From Antedon mediterranea (lineage: Eukaryota; Echinodermata; Crinoidea; Comatulida; Antedonidae): DNA of 64,000 nt. Below the pieces are notes generated by a model that saw only the letters and a program-made list of their open reading frames with translations, was not told the DNA's origin and made no database searches. The position numbers were made by a program, and so were the translations under genes. The DNA is taken from positions 5,934,288-5,998,287 of the forward strand of contig NC_092676.1 of the NCBI RefSeq assembly GCF_964355755.1, in the 5' to 3' direction. Below are positions 36,001-46,260 of the stretch, one piece after another (the stretch's first letter is position 1; the number at the start of each line of letters is the position of its first letter).

Positions 36001-37419
36001 ATCATTTATTATGTTATTTTATACGTGAAAACATTACTTCTTTTTTTTTCGTTTTTTTTTCTACGGAAGTGATTAACTTTATTAAAACTACGAAATAACC
36101 TATTCAAAATCTGATTAAATTAATCTTCATTTTTCATGTTTTTGTGGGACAATACATCTTTAACCTCATTATGTTCAGTAAACAAATTACATTTTGGCAA
36201 CAAATCAAAATAATATAATAATTGTGTCAACGACTACTTTTAATGTTTCGCTTTCGTCACTCTTACTTTGTATGACGTCTAACGCACGTATTCCTTTGTT
36301 AAAAATTAGAACTATGTTCTCTCACGAGAAATAAATGGGTTTTTTACAGAATACGAAGCAGACGTGAAAATTCCAGGACAACTACTGTATTTACCATCTT
36401 TATTGAGAATGCTTTGATTGTTATTATTTTTTTTAGCAAACGCAAAGGAACCATTTTGGACTACTGAATGTCAATATAGAACACGAATTTGTTACTAATT
36501 CACTACCTTATTAACCATAATATATTACCAGACAGGTATGAACGACAAACAACTCATTGTCTTATAAACACAGTACTTTGACTGATAAAATCTATTGAAC
36601 TTATACAGACGTGTATATTTTTAGAAATCTATCGTACTTTCACTTTAAGATAAAAAGTTCTTAAATAGTTTATTTGACATGCCAACGATTGTTTTTCATT
36701 ACCTGTTGTTTAAAATTCTGTTACAAAACAAAGTTCAAATAAAGATTATTACTTATTATTGTAAGATCTCCACTTTGTTTAGACCACAGAATAATTTTTA
36801 AAACAAAAGAACTCCTCTTTTACCATGATTAAGGAGATACTTTGGGTCCCGGATGTGTCCCCTTAATAGAGGCTCTACTGTATTACATTTTAATAATGAT
36901 ATTTATGTAGAAAATCAACATTGATTTGTTTCCGTAATAGGCCTGTAATTTGTTTACAAAAAATTAAATAAAGTCACTCTATATAGCCATGTACAACAAT
37001 AATTTTATATTAAAAGCAATAAAGGGTACTGTCGTAGGTGTCCAATGTAAGATTTCAGAATTCGATGAGATTCAGACCCGTAACCTTTTATTCGAGGCCG
37101 GCGTTTACCTACTCGACAATTTACCATTATTAGAATGTAAACGTAAAGTAAATATATTAAATAATACACCTACCGAATATTTCCCTGTCATGAGCTGCGC
37201 TCTGGTTGGTGAGCATATAGGTTGCACGTAATAGTTATTTAACCGGACACCAGACAACGCTAGTCTGTCCATATGCGGTGTTCGTATGTGCGATCCATGA
37301 TAGCCTATATCGCTGTATCCATAGTCATCAGCAATAAATAGAATTATATGCGGACGTTTTAAACAATGACAAAATATGAAAAACTGAATGAAAGTTAAAA
37401 AGTATCGTATGAGACGCAT
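24080..37419 (-). CDS. Arylsulfatase (ARSB/I/J type), seven exons
   Basis: Exons in transcript order: 37419-37174, 30300-30114, 27024-26831, 25888-25681, 25407-25158, 24775-24603, 24369-24080. The total is 1548 nt, or 515 aa plus stop, close to arylsulfatase B. The protein starts with a signal peptide (residues 1 to about 19), then [20 protein letters not shown] with metal-binding Asp pair. [11 protein letters not shown] follows (Cys69 is the formylglycine precursor in C-x-P-x-R), then [67 protein letters not shown] and [13 protein letters not shown]. All landmarks of a catalytically competent sulfatase are present. It should hydrolyse sulfate esters on glycans or other substrates in lysosome or extracellular space; the substrate is not predictable. 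Intron 1 is 6.9 kb. The intron after exon 6 has a GC donor. The lone exon at 9754-9947 is its duplicated relic. Confidence 0.9.
24522..24610 (-). repeat. 32-bp tandem repeat containing the exon 6 splice donor of the sulfatase
   Basis: Three units start at 24522, 24554 and 24586 on the plus strand (TAGCTTATTGTAC...). On the minus strand the exon-proximal unit carries the used donor CCAG|GCAAGTACAATAAGC (GC at 24602-24601). The farthest unit repeats it exactly (24538-24537), and the middle one reads CAGGAATGT. Confidence 0.85.
26423..26794. mobile_element. Palindromic MITE ('GCTCTATCTACACTATCAAAC' family) split by a SINE
   Basis: The left end is AAGCTCTATCTACACTATC and the right end GTTTGATGGTGTAGACAGAG. 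Other members are near 34009, 35204, 39045 and 56382, and a remnant is at 9690-9712. This copy lies in intron 3 of the arylsulfatase, and the homologous intron of the relic locus carries the same MITE. Confidence 0.75.
26462..26724 (-). mobile_element. tRNA-derived SINE
   Basis: The minus strand starts GTGGAGCTGTGGCTTGGTGG with an A-box-like head, then GGGTTCAAGTCC (B box). It ends in a long poly-A seen as poly-T at 26463-26487 on the plus strand. It is inserted inside the MITE at 26423-26794. It is not a functional tRNA gene, since no acceptor stem closes. Confidence 0.7.
27226..27356. mobile_element. MITE with GACGCAACGCA inner repeats (diverged copy)
   Basis: Ends contain GGACGCAACGCAAC and, inverted, GCGTTGCGTCC, with CTTGTGATTGGTCAA in the middle. 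This is the hallmark of the family seen intact at 60260-60445 and 62038-62227. It lies in sulfatase intron 2. Confidence 0.6.
27410..27645 (+). mobile_element. Probable LINE 3' end
   Basis: A T-rich 3' UTR-like stretch ends in GAAATAAATGAAATGAAATG, a pentanucleotide (TGAAA)n tail typical of CR1/L2-type 3' ends. No coding part is visible. Confidence 0.45.
27944..28425. repeat. 482-bp block bounded by 17-bp perfect inverted repeats
   Basis: AAGGTAGACGCGCGCGT at 27944-27960 is the exact reverse complement of 28409-28425. Such CG-rich ends stand out in this AT-rich intron and may be the termini of a small DNA element. No target duplication was confirmed. Confidence 0.5.
28426..29363. other. Sulfatase intron 2, no feature seen
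   Basis: AT-rich sequence without recognisable coding frames or clear repeats. Confidence 0.4.
29364..29583. mobile_element. TTAA-flanked MITE, subtype B
   Basis: The left end is GTTCCCACTGGAACGCAACG and the right end CGCTAGTGGGAACCAAGCTTAA. The interior TATTGCGTAATCACAA ... CACAATTATTGGAAGGGCAT is shared with 32961-33154 and 57310-57523. Confidence 0.7.
30330..30520 (+). mobile_element. Probable LINE 3' end
   Basis: The sequence ends GTAAATAAATTGAAACTGAAATGAAACTGA, a degenerate tail like those of LINE 3' ends. It lies just upstream (in gene sense) of sulfatase exon 2. The assignment is weak. Confidence 0.3.
30521..31159. other. Sulfatase intron 1, local direct duplication only
   Basis: A roughly 70-bp motif with 'CATAAGTTCTATTTTAAGA(GA)AAAGATGTCAACT' occurs twice (about 30740-30800 and 30825-30880). 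Nothing else is recognisable. Confidence 0.45.
31160..31400. repeat. Degenerate 19-21 bp tandem repeat, about 12 units
   Basis: Units of the form TTTGCGTTGCGAGTACACATC. They are diverged and open on both strands, but there is no protein-coding evidence. It lies in sulfatase intron 1. Confidence 0.8.
31401..32816. other. Sulfatase intron 1, no gene seen
   Basis: AT-rich. A plus-strand tail-like AATAAAGTCATTCAATCAATATG near 32178 resembles a LINE 3' end. A minus-strand open stretch at 32248-32536 is not recognised and has no signal of coding. Confidence 0.35.
32817..33154. mobile_element. Two abutting MITEs of the GACGCAACGCA family
   Basis: One member of subtype A (about 32817-32963, with CACAAGCGATAGATTATTCG) joins a subtype B member (about 32961-33154). 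The right end is CGCTAGTGGGAACCAAGCTT. Confidence 0.65.
33500..33790 (-). mobile_element. Possible LINE C-terminal remnant
   Basis: The minus-strand frame reads [18 protein letters not shown] ... [11 protein letters not shown], resembling the 'WNSLP...FK..L' end of non-LTR ORF2. It is followed by TTATT-rich simple sequence. Weak evidence. Confidence 0.3.
34009..34128. mobile_element. MITE of the GCTCTATCTACACTATC family, left half only
   Basis: Starts AAAGCTCTGTCTGCACTATC and contains the characteristic 'TATCGCTACCATATTTGG'. No right end is found; it is truncated. Confidence 0.6.
34212..34312. repeat. AT-rich palindrome cluster
   Basis: AAGATATCTCTATTAATAGAGATATCTT at 34260-34287 is a perfect 28-bp palindrome. 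It is flanked by direct and inverted copies of TATCTTAGTTTTAAATA. Confidence 0.8.
35204..35355. mobile_element. Complete palindromic MITE (GCTCTATCTACACTATC family)
   Basis: The left end is AAAGCTCTATCTACACTATC and the right end TAATGTAAACAGTGCTTT. The interior repeats 'GGTAGTGATATG'. It lies in sulfatase intron 1. Confidence 0.7.
35829..36163. mobile_element. TTAA-flanked MITE ('TTAAAGATGTATTGTCCC' family)
   Basis: The left end is TTAAAGATGTATATTCC and the right end GGGACAATACATCTTTAA. It shares interior 'CCAAAAATCCA/TGGATTTTTGG' sequence with 49351-49690. It is in sulfatase intron 1. Confidence 0.7.
36164..37173. other. Sulfatase intron 1, 5' part, nothing recognised
   Basis: AT-rich intronic sequence. 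A plus-strand open stretch at 36989-37231 partly overlaps sulfatase exon 1 antisense and is not credible as a gene. Confidence 0.4.
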
Positions 37420-38435
37420 GGCCTTGTTGTAATCTCACGGGTAGCCACTGCTTAATCCTTCAATCATACTCGATCGCTCTCATGCGTCTAAATTCTAAAC
37501 GTGCCTCGATATTGCTTTGTACATCTCCAAAGTACTTAAAGTAACTTTTTCCTCTACCGGGACAATGTGGGCGTAAGTTGGGTTCAGATTTGAGGGCGAC
37601 ATTTCAATTTAATTCAATTCATTTCGTCAAACAGTGACTCTAAAAGTGTCTTACTTGTTACGAATAACAAATACAAACAACAAAATGATACAATCACATG
37701 ATAAAATATAATACAGATAAAAAATACAAAATACATACACTACCTACATTAATATAGTCCCGTATGGTTCCTAATTGTACGCAATGCAATTCCAAAGGCA
37801 CAACGCAAGTGAGTTGATCTCAATCACGTTCGACGATTCATCGTGTCGTGATTGGTCAATTACATACGTTGCGCTTATTTCCTTGCGCATTGATTCCTGA
37901 TAAGGACCGAGCTTTAGTGTTACTTATGTTCAGCCCACCACCAACTTTATTATTTGCTTGATCTATTAGTATTTTGCTTAAACAAAATTAGTTTGATTAG
38001 GCTTACGCAGAACTAATGTGCATGCTATCGCAAAATATAAAAAAAAACTTTATAATATTATTGTGCAGTTACGTAATGCCTAATTATTTAATGTTCTCGA
38101 AATAAATTCGTCGTTAAAAAATATCAAAACATTATGCATGTACTATAATCGTTACAATAGCTCACGTGATTGATTTTATATGAATAGACAGCAAGTATTA
38201 CTCAAGAATTAGATGCGTTGAATTTCTCTCGTAAAATACATGCGAAAATAATAGTACACAGGTAAACCCCACACCCCTCTTTTGGGATATCCCAATACAG
38301 GGGAGCCATCTATATTAAGGAAGGGAGACTTTTCTGTGGAACGAACGAAGAGAAATTATATGTTTAAACAGTACAGCAAATCCCTATGTGGACACCATAA
38401 AAGGACACTTTGATAGGAGCCCTATGTATATAATA
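37420..38435. other. Intergenic between sulfatase and PAN/FReD genes
   Basis: Contains a diverged MITE of the GACGCAACGCA family at about 37763-37916 (CACAACGCAAGTGAGTTGAT ... TCGTGATTGGTCAATTAC ... CCGAGCTTTA). It should hold the sulfatase promoter upstream of 37419, but no clear core element is seen. Confidence 0.5.
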
Positions 38436-40702
38436 CTAATTGCGATATTTAAGTTCGATCTGTTTAATATTCTGAATTGATCCCCATTTTAAAGCAGCAG
38501 CATGTGGGGCATTTAGGTTCGTTAAAGAGCAGTCAATACATCTCACCACTCCTGACTTGAACCACCAACCAGTTCCGGCTGAATACTCACTACAGCTAAT
38601 ACCATCAACCACTTCTTCTTCATTATTATCAGACGACGAGTTATCAGAAGAGGAGAACATTTTTTCGTCGACAATCTCGTCATTAAATGTCTCATCGTCA
38701 ATGCACAGAAGGTCGTCATTCAAATCGCGCGTACTGAACGGTTGGTTGTCATTGTAACTCAGACTATCACCTGCATTCCCTTCAATATGCGTGAATCTAG
38801 CCCTGTACCTGATGTTGAAAAGGTAAGGATTATTGACTAAAAAGGGATCAATTAACTTTGTTGGTGACTTCTTAGGCCTAGTCTAAAGGAAAGATAGTCT
38901 ACATAGTACACTACCAAACTTGATCAAACTCGGACTTTGGACAGAAAGGCTTTGATAGTATAGGCCTAGAATGCAGTTTGGAAAACTTCGGTGAATTGAA
39001 GAAAACTATATAACGTTAAGCCTAGTATCTGTACTAGAAAACATTAAGGCTTATTTACACTATCAAACTTTATGTAACAACAAAATGTGAAGTGCCCATA
39101 TGGACATGATGATGTTATATCACTACCATATTTGCACATACTGCTACCATTTTGGGCACATCACATTTTTTTGTCAACCTAGTTTGATAGTGTAGACAGA
39201 GCTTTAGTTTGCAAACTTGAACAAACTTATGGTTTAGCAAAAAAGATTTTCCAAAGTGTAGATCATTTTACAAACTTCGACAAAATGCAGAAGTTATTAT
39301 GCCGTGCACCTACTGGACCAACTGGTCTGCTGAAATTTATAAGCCAAAAATATCTTATCTAACTTATGATTAATAATTATAATATACAAAGTAGGTATGT
39401 TGCTTGATAGCTAAAAGACCTTATGAATTACCGGCTGTTTTCAACGATTCCAAACGAATATGTTGCATAATACTCATTTCCAGAGTAGTCAGTTATTTCA
39501 ACACGCAGTACTCCATTTGCCGATCCTTCACTTAGTTGGTAAATATTTTCCAATCCAAGCCAGTATTCATCATCAACCGAACCGAAGCCATTGACATATT
39601 CATCCCAAGTGTTATTGAATGGACAAGAACCATCGGAACGCCTCTGAATGACTGTCCATCCTCCGTCGTCGGTGTCCATGTCACAGATGACGTCAACTGG
39701 TGCAATGGACGTTAGATCAATCTGAAGGACTCCGCTCAGGTCATGACCTGCGTCTTGGTATTGCTGGCAGCTGACTGCTATGCCACTGAAGCTACTAGCT
39801 ATGGAATCGATAGAACATGAATATAAAAAATACGTTATCCATAATCATCATAATAATAATAATCATGATCACAATCAATCTCGATTATTTAAGCTGCTAT
39901 TAATGATTTTGAACTTACATAAAGTACACTTAGGCCCTGTAAATCCATCCATGCAAGTACACCATTGAAAAGAGGACCCGGGACAAGATCGGTCTTGTAG
40001 GTTATAACTACCTGTGACATCGTAGCAGCATTCAGAAAAATTGCCAGCAGAGGGCTAGAGTAAAAAATCAATTTCATTAATAGATTTTATATTCAATTTT
40101 ATTTCAATTCACTTCAATGTTTGTCTTTTTAATGTATTTTATATGTATAATTATGTATTGCCAAAGGAAATTCAAATTTCCAGAGAGACCAATGGTGTCT
40201 TGAATCTTTCTACTTACTGACAAAAAAGATGCAGTACACAGATAATAGTGCAAAAACAATAATGCGAAACTATCAGATAAAATATCTAATTATCTGGTAA
40301 CAAACGTTTACTCGAATTCTACTCGAAAGAGTCACGAGATTGTATTTTGACGGAATATAAAATTATTTTTTTTCAACCTACCTCACATGAATCCGTGTCA
40401 ACGGTTGTGACGTAAACGTATTGCTGATCGTCCGATAAAGATTCTGAGCTTTCAAATTCAGAATTTATTTCACACATCGAAAGTCTTTCTGCATAATTCA
40501 ACGACTTACAGTCATACCGACGAGTGCAAAGTGCCAAACACTCTGCCAACGAATATGTTTCATCTACCGCATCAATAACCTGGTTTTCCAGACGTTTACC
40601 ATTCTGTTTTATCATAAGAGTAAATGCCGAACAATCGTCTGATCGTACATAACTCGTATGGAGTGCAAACAATGCCAATAAAATTGCAGCTTTTTCGAAC
40701 AT
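38436..40702 (-). CDS. Secreted PAN/Apple - EGF-like - fibrinogen-related protein
   Basis: Exons: 40702-40382, 40054-39919, 39798-39432, 38808-38436. The total is 1197 nt, or 398 aa plus stop, with phases 0, 1 and 2 all matching. Residues 1 to about 21 are a signal peptide (MFEKAAILLALFALHTSYVRS). About 23-107 is a PAN/Apple-type domain (AECLALCTRRYDCKSLNY, MCEIN). About 108-152 is a short Cys-rich EGF-like piece (CTCMDGFTGPKC). From about 160 to the end is a fibrinogen-related domain: SCQQYQDAGHDLSGV, CDMDTDDGGWTVIQRRSDG, FGSVDDEYWLGLENIY, then CSEYSAGTGWWF and CSLTNLN. An acidic Ser/Asp/Glu/Asn-rich insert at about 304-345 sits where FReDs usually have the DRDND...NCA calcium loop. FReDs bind glycans or act in immunity and matrix; the ligand is unknown here. 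The N-terminal module resembles the one in the gene at 48946-57910. Confidence 0.87.
39045..39206. mobile_element. Palindromic MITE in intron 3 of the PAN/FReD gene
   Basis: The left end is AAGGCTTATTTACACTATCAAAC and the right end GTTTGATAGTGTAGACAGAG. Same family as 26423, 35204 and 56382. Confidence 0.7.
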
Positions 40703-41227
40703 TGTTGCTCACGGTCTAAGAATGGACGTGAAATGATCTTTTTGAGCTACAGACGAAATGTTTAATATTCGAATTTTCTAATTAGGCCAATAAACACATA
40801 ATGGTGTAATACGTTATGTAAATTGACTTTGTAAGTGTATTCCTTGACCAACATCAAAGGTGAAAAATCGAATATCGATTCCTTTAATGGGTTTATTAAA
40901 ACGTTACGTCTTAGGTGTTATTTTGTAGAGGGCGCATTATTCAGCTGTTTGCTTATGGCCCAGGAGAAGTCAGTCTCTAGGAAACGTGACGTAAATTTAT
41001 TCGGTGAAGATAAGTTTTTTCACCCAATTCTGCAGCTGTCACTAGATAGAGTCTAACAGACTATCGCAAGTCACCTAGATACATGTCTGACTGTATTACA
41101 CTTTTTAAGTAAGTTCATATCTACAGAACATAATAACGTGATATTATGTATCCAGGGTACCCAATGCACCGGAAAGCAGAATACCGGGTTTATCGTATCG
41201 CTTGCCCAATCAGTCCGTAGTACTTTC
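40703..41227. other. 5' flank of the PAN/FReD gene
   Basis: Contains the presumed promoter on the minus strand. No TATA box or coding sequence could be assigned with confidence. Confidence 0.35.
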
Positions 41228-42689
41228 CCGGGCGCGATTTTTTTTTTCGTACATAAGTTGGGAACCCCCTCATGAAACGTCACAAAATAAACATGAATAA
41301 TTCATCAGTTAAATTTGTTGTTCCGTGTGCACACAAGCGTATAGCAACAAGAAGTGATTGCACAACTGCGATACGATACTTTCTACAGTAGGCCTAGGAT
41401 TCTAAGTCAATTCACGTGATTGCCTTCGCGCACTCTTCTTCACACAAAATGTGTCGAGTCGAGGCTAATCGACAGCTAGGCAAGACATTAAACTAAGTAG
41501 TAATTCATTGGACATAGCCCAAAGAAAGCTTAGACCCACAAGAATAAAGAATGTGTATAATTTGTGTACTGTATTTTTTTTAATTCTGCTATTTTATTAT
41601 CAAACAATGCATGTACTCAAAGGAACTTTAAAAATGCGCGTATATGAACACATGAAATGGGAAGATTAGACCCACGAGAATAAAAAATGTATTTTTGTGT
41701 AATGTTTATTGTTTAATTTTGCTGACTTATTACTCGGATTGTGTCATACCTATAACACACACACACAGCTCTACTAGAATAGACATATGTTTAGAGAGAC
41801 TAATAATTAGGCCTTAGGTCTAATAGTATTAATAGAAACTATAATTTTAACACGTAATTCTTTAGTAATAAATTATATTAAAAACACTATCATAAACTAA
41901 AGGCTGATTATTTCGACAATCCACACAAAACGCCGCTATTCTTCTATGAAATCGCACACCGCAACAACAGCGCGGAGATATAGACAAGTTCTATTTCCTC
42001 TGAAATATGGTGTAAGAAGCATTTTTGGGTAGAAGCTGGGATCCACTTGATTTAGGATATTTCGACCTCGCTGATTACGAATATGGCGGATCCCAAGCAA
42101 AATTCGGCCATCTAAGCCCTTAATTTGCATAATTAAAAATGGCGGCCATTTTTTATAATTACCTTATATCTCGAGAACCACTAGTCACAGGTAATTAATT
42201 TTGGTGTCAAAATGTTTTAGATATATGTTTTTATATTCACTTTAATGACACATTTTCTCAAAAAATGGATGCAAGTCTTATTTCTGACATTTTGACCTTT
42301 GAACTTGATTTATCATATCTCAGTAACCAATAATCGGAGAGACACGAAATAGGGCTCAAATTGTTCAGAAACTATACATTCATATTTATTATAATAAAAT
42401 GTTTTTACAAAAAATGGCCGATTCTACAACTATTGACCTTTGAACTATTAGTCAAATATAATAATATAACTCTGAAAATGTTGGTCTTATGACATTTTTT
42501 TTTCTTTTTAAATTGTTTAAAACATGTGTGTTTCTATCCAGTCTAATGGCACATTTTGTAGAAGAATGGCCGATAGTATGGTTATTGACCTTTGAACTAC
42601 AGCATAGGCCTACTGTATAATAAATATAATATAATTGCATAACTATGAAATTATTTATACACAATAATAATTAGTAAAATTATAAAATT

Positions 42690-43195
42690 CACTGCCATCA
42701 AATATGATGTATTATGATTTATATAGATTTTTAAAAAGATGAACACGCAAGTTACATTTGGAAATTACCTGCCATCATTATGATGGAGTATGATTATAGA
42801 TTTTTAAAGATGTGAACATGTCAGCAACATTTGGAAATTACCTGCCATCAATATGATGGATTATGATTATAGATTTAAAAAAGAATTTGAACACGTCAGC
42901 TACATTTGGAAATTTGGAAATTACCTGCTATCAATATGATGGATTATGATTGTATAGGTTTGAAAGAAAATGTGAACACGTAAGCTACATTTGAAAATTA
43001 CCTGCCATCATATTGATGGCTTATGATTATAGATTTTTAAAGATGTGAACACGTAAGCTACATTTGAAAATTACCTGCCATCAATATGATGGATTATGAT
43101 TATAGATTTAAAAAAGAATTTGAACACGTCAGCTACATTTGGAAATTTGGAAATTACCTGCCATCAATATGATGGATTATGATTGTATAGGTTTG
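42690..43195. repeat. Subterminal tandem repeats, left arm
   Basis: About six to seven units of roughly 70-80 bp. Each contains ACCTGCCATCAATATGATGG followed by ATTATGATTATAGATTT and a 'GTGAACACGTCAGCTACATTTGG' block. Each unit carries the small palindrome CCATCAATATGATGG. Confidence 0.8.
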
Positions 43196-43282
43196 AAAGA
43201 AAATTTGAACGCGTAGCTACATTTTGGAATGAACATGTTAAGGGCATCAGTTTTGATCATTCATGCAAAGGTTTCCGTCATC

Positions 43283-43283
43283 T

Positions 43284-43329
<46 letters not shown>

Positions 43330-44120
43330 GTAACATTTATTTCTCTTCTTGTCATTCATAGAAAATAAAAATTAACAGTAAATATGATTAAAATAAAAGG
43401 GGCAGCATTCCTAAAAAGCGAAGCTTGTATAAGGCAGCCCATAGAAACTGAAAAAAAAAAAAAACAGGACAACACGGGAACCGGAAACAGGACAAAAACA
43501 GTAATGAAGACTTTTAGTTTCAGGGTACCGAAAAGACTAAATATCAAAACTACAATGAGTGAAAGGATAATTAAACATAACTAGATAAGAGGTGCCGTTT
43601 CAATTCAAAAGAAAAACTCTTCTTAGACAAAGCACTTTTTATATTAACTGGTACGTTATCCCAGTGTTTAGGACCAGTGAACTTAATGCTATGTTTAAAA
43701 GAAGTAGTTTTTAAAAAAGGAATACGTATTTGATTATTTGCGCTCCGAGTACTGTGGTTATGAAAATTAAGATTGAAACTAAATAAATCATCAAAGTGTG
43801 ATGGCAGGATCGAGTTTAGCCATGAATAGAGGAAAACACTGTTGAAGATGGTTAATAGCCTGAATTTTAAGAAGACCAAATGAAGAAAATAAAGGATTGG
43901 AATGGGATAAAGGAGGAGCATTTGCTATGTATCTTACGGTTTTCTTTTGGATCAATAACAGTTTGTTTAAGTAGGACGGGTATGTATTACCCCAAATAAT
44001 ATTACAGTAAGTGAGGTAAGGGAGGATTAGTGAACAGTAAAGAATCTGGAGTATGTTTTGAGGGATGAAAGACGATAATCTATATATGAACCAGAACTTT
44101 TAGATATTTTGTTTTCGACT
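43283..44120 (-). mobile_element. 5'-truncated CR1-like LINE inside the foldback left arm
   Basis: The minus strand encodes CSLILPYLTYCNIIWGNTYP (about 44040-43950) and HNHSTRSANNQIRIPF ... GPKHWDNVPVNIKSAL (43790-43600), the ORF2 C-terminus. The 3' end is a (TTGA)n tail, seen as about ten TCAA units at 43288-43327. The right arm shows the uninterrupted site: AACGCT joined directly to AAAGATGACGG at about 45486-45496. Confidence 0.8.
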
Positions 44121-44515
44121 TTAGCGTTGTTACAGCAGCATAAAGCTGTACATGGTAGTTTTGACTTCTTGCACCTACATCTATATGGTTATGCATCGTG
44201 TCTTGCATCCACAATAAATCATCTCTAACGAAGCAGTAGGAATAGCTTCATTTTTCAGAAGCACTGGTTGAAGTTTACCATTAGATAGCTCCCAACCAAA
44301 ATCTGTTGGTAATAGCAAATGCTGGATTGGCGATACAGCTTTTTTCCATACGAGTGATTGGAAGTGTGCTCTTTTTATATGCTGGTGCACTGCATCGCTT
44401 GTTGGAGGTATGCCTCTGGTTTTTTTTTTTAACATGGCATGCCTAACTTAAAACTGTCGATAAAGGACACCACCAGACAAAGATGAACCAAAACACAGCC
44501 AGCCAAATTGCTGGT

Positions 44516-45483
44516 CGAACTTTTTGGCATTACAAGAAAATAAAGCAGATCTGGCACGATTTCTATCAGAGGAGTTGATTCGTCAAGCTCCTATAGACAA
44601 AGAAATTGTCACAGCTGGTGGATTTATGGAAGAATCAGTTGTTAAATCATCAAAAGTCTACACGAATACGTTGTCTCTGGTACCAGATCATGGAGAAGCG
44701 GACACGCGACTTGTCATGCTGCCAATGTCCGATACGACACAGTTGTAGTTGCTTAGGGATACAGACGTACTGTGATTCTAGTGTCTCACTACCAAAGCAT
44801 GGTATCCAAATGGATGATGACAGGGACATCCAAAAAAAGAAAGTATCTATAAAAGACATTTTTCAAGCCTTGCCGGATGGTTCTGCAAAAGCACTGATTC
44901 CATTCCACACTATTAGTGGATGCGATACTACCTCATATCCAGGGAAGAGTTAAATTACATTAATACATACATACAGTAATTTAACTCTTCCCTGCTCATA
45001 TCTAAGTGGTCACTCAAAGGCATCGGCATGGGAAGTATTAAAAACAAATTATGAACTAATTAAAGACATGGGAGAAAACCTATCAGTGACCAAGTTATTA
45101 TGAAATCGGAAAGATTCATTTGCTACGTTTACGGTGTTGGGTCAAGTTAAAAGTACCAATGAAGTTAGGCATGCCATGTTTAAAAAAAACCAAAACCAGA
45201 GGCATTACCTCCAACAAGCGATGCAGTGCACCAACATATAAAAAGAGTACACTTCCAAGCACTCGTATGGAAAAAAGCTGTATCGCCAATCCAGCATTTG
45301 CCATCACCAACAGATTTTGGTTGGGACCTATCTAATGGTAAACTTCAACCAGTGCTTCTGAAAATTGAAGCTATTACTCCTTCGTTAGAGATGATTTATA
45401 GTGGACGCAAGACACGATGCATAACCAATAGATGTAGGTGCGAGAAGTCAAAACTACCATGTACAGCTTTATGCCACTGTTAA
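44516..45483 (+). pseudogene. Element-encoded protein with ADTR, GCDTTS and C-terminal CXC motif, frameshifted
   Basis: Readable pieces in order: NKADLARFLSEELIRQAPID, HGEADTRLVML, KALIPFHTISGCDTTSY, GHSKASAW, STNEVRHAMF, LPPTSDAVHQHIKRVHFQ, SPTDFGWDLSNGKLQPVLL and RCRCEKSKLPCTALCHC. The last is a tesmin/TSO1-like CXC cluster. Similar uncharacterised proteins are known to me as multicopy genes in cnidarians and echinoderms, and the EADTR/DTDV region resembles PIN/FEN-like nuclease folds (inference). At least three frameshifts and a 55-bp insertion break it here, and the N-terminus is missing. Its C-terminal part is also present inverted at 44125-44435, as part of the left arm. Confidence 0.7.
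44940..44994. mobile_element. 55-bp hAT-like micro-MITE with 8-bp target duplication
   Basis: Perfect 19-bp terminal inverted repeats CAGGGAAGAGTTAAATTAC (44940-44958) and its reverse complement (44976-44994) enclose a 17-bp loop. They are flanked by CTCATATC at 44932-44939 and again at 44995-45002. The CAGGG start and 8-bp duplication fit hAT. Without the insert the host frame reads straight through the expected GCDTTSY-LSGHSKASAW region. Confidence 0.88.
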
Positions 45484-45589
45484 CAACGCTAAAGATGACG
45501 GAAACCTTTGCATGAATGATCAAAACTGATGCCCTTAACATGTTCATTCCAAATGTAGCTTACGTGTTCACATTTTCTTTCAAACCTAT

Positions 45590-46260
45590 ACAATCATAAT
45601 CCATCATATTGATGGCAGGTAATTTCCAAATTTCCAAATGTAGCTGACGTGTTCAAATTCTTTTTTAAATCTATAATCATAATCCATCATATTGATGGCA
45701 GGTAATTTTCAAATGTAGCTTACGTGTTCACATTTTCTTTTAAATCTATACAATTATAATCAATCATATTGATGGCAGGTAATTTTCAAATTTCCAAATG
45801 TAGCTGACGGGTTACAATTCTTTTTTAAATCTATAATCATAATCCATCATATTGATGGCAGATAATTTTCAAATGTAGCTTACGTGTTCACATTTTCTTT
45901 TAAATCTATACAATTATAATCCATCATATTGATGGCAGGTAATTTTCAAATTTCCAAATGTAGCTGACGTGTTACAATTCTTTTTTAAATCTATAATCAT
46001 AATCCATCATATCGATGGCAGGTAATTTTCAAATGTAGCTTACGTGTTCAAATTCTTTTTTAAATCTATAATCATAATCCATCATATTGATGGCTGGTAA
46101 TTTCCAAATGTAGCTGACATGTTCACATTTAAAAAAATCTATAATCATACTCGATCATATTGATGGCAGGTAATTTCAAATTTCAAATTTCAACAAATGT
46201 AACTTGCGTGTTCAATTTTTTTTTTTAATCTATATAAATCATAATACATCATATTTGATG
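45590..46260. repeat. Subterminal tandem repeats, right arm
   Basis: About eight units, inverted relative to 42690-43195, with CCATCATATTGATGGCAGG and 'CAAATGTAGCTTACGTGTTCA'. Confidence 0.8.

Noticed and set aside
36989-37231. Plus-strand open frame of 80 aa
   Set aside because: Overlaps sulfatase exon 1 antisense and resembles nothing known.
42690-43195. CRISPR-like array (regular repeats with palindromes)
   Set aside because: Units are imperfect, spacers are also repeated, the array is mirrored in the other arm, and the genome is metazoan.
43288-43327. Stand-alone TCAA microsatellite
   Set aside because: Better explained as the 3' tail of the antisense LINE at 43283-44120.
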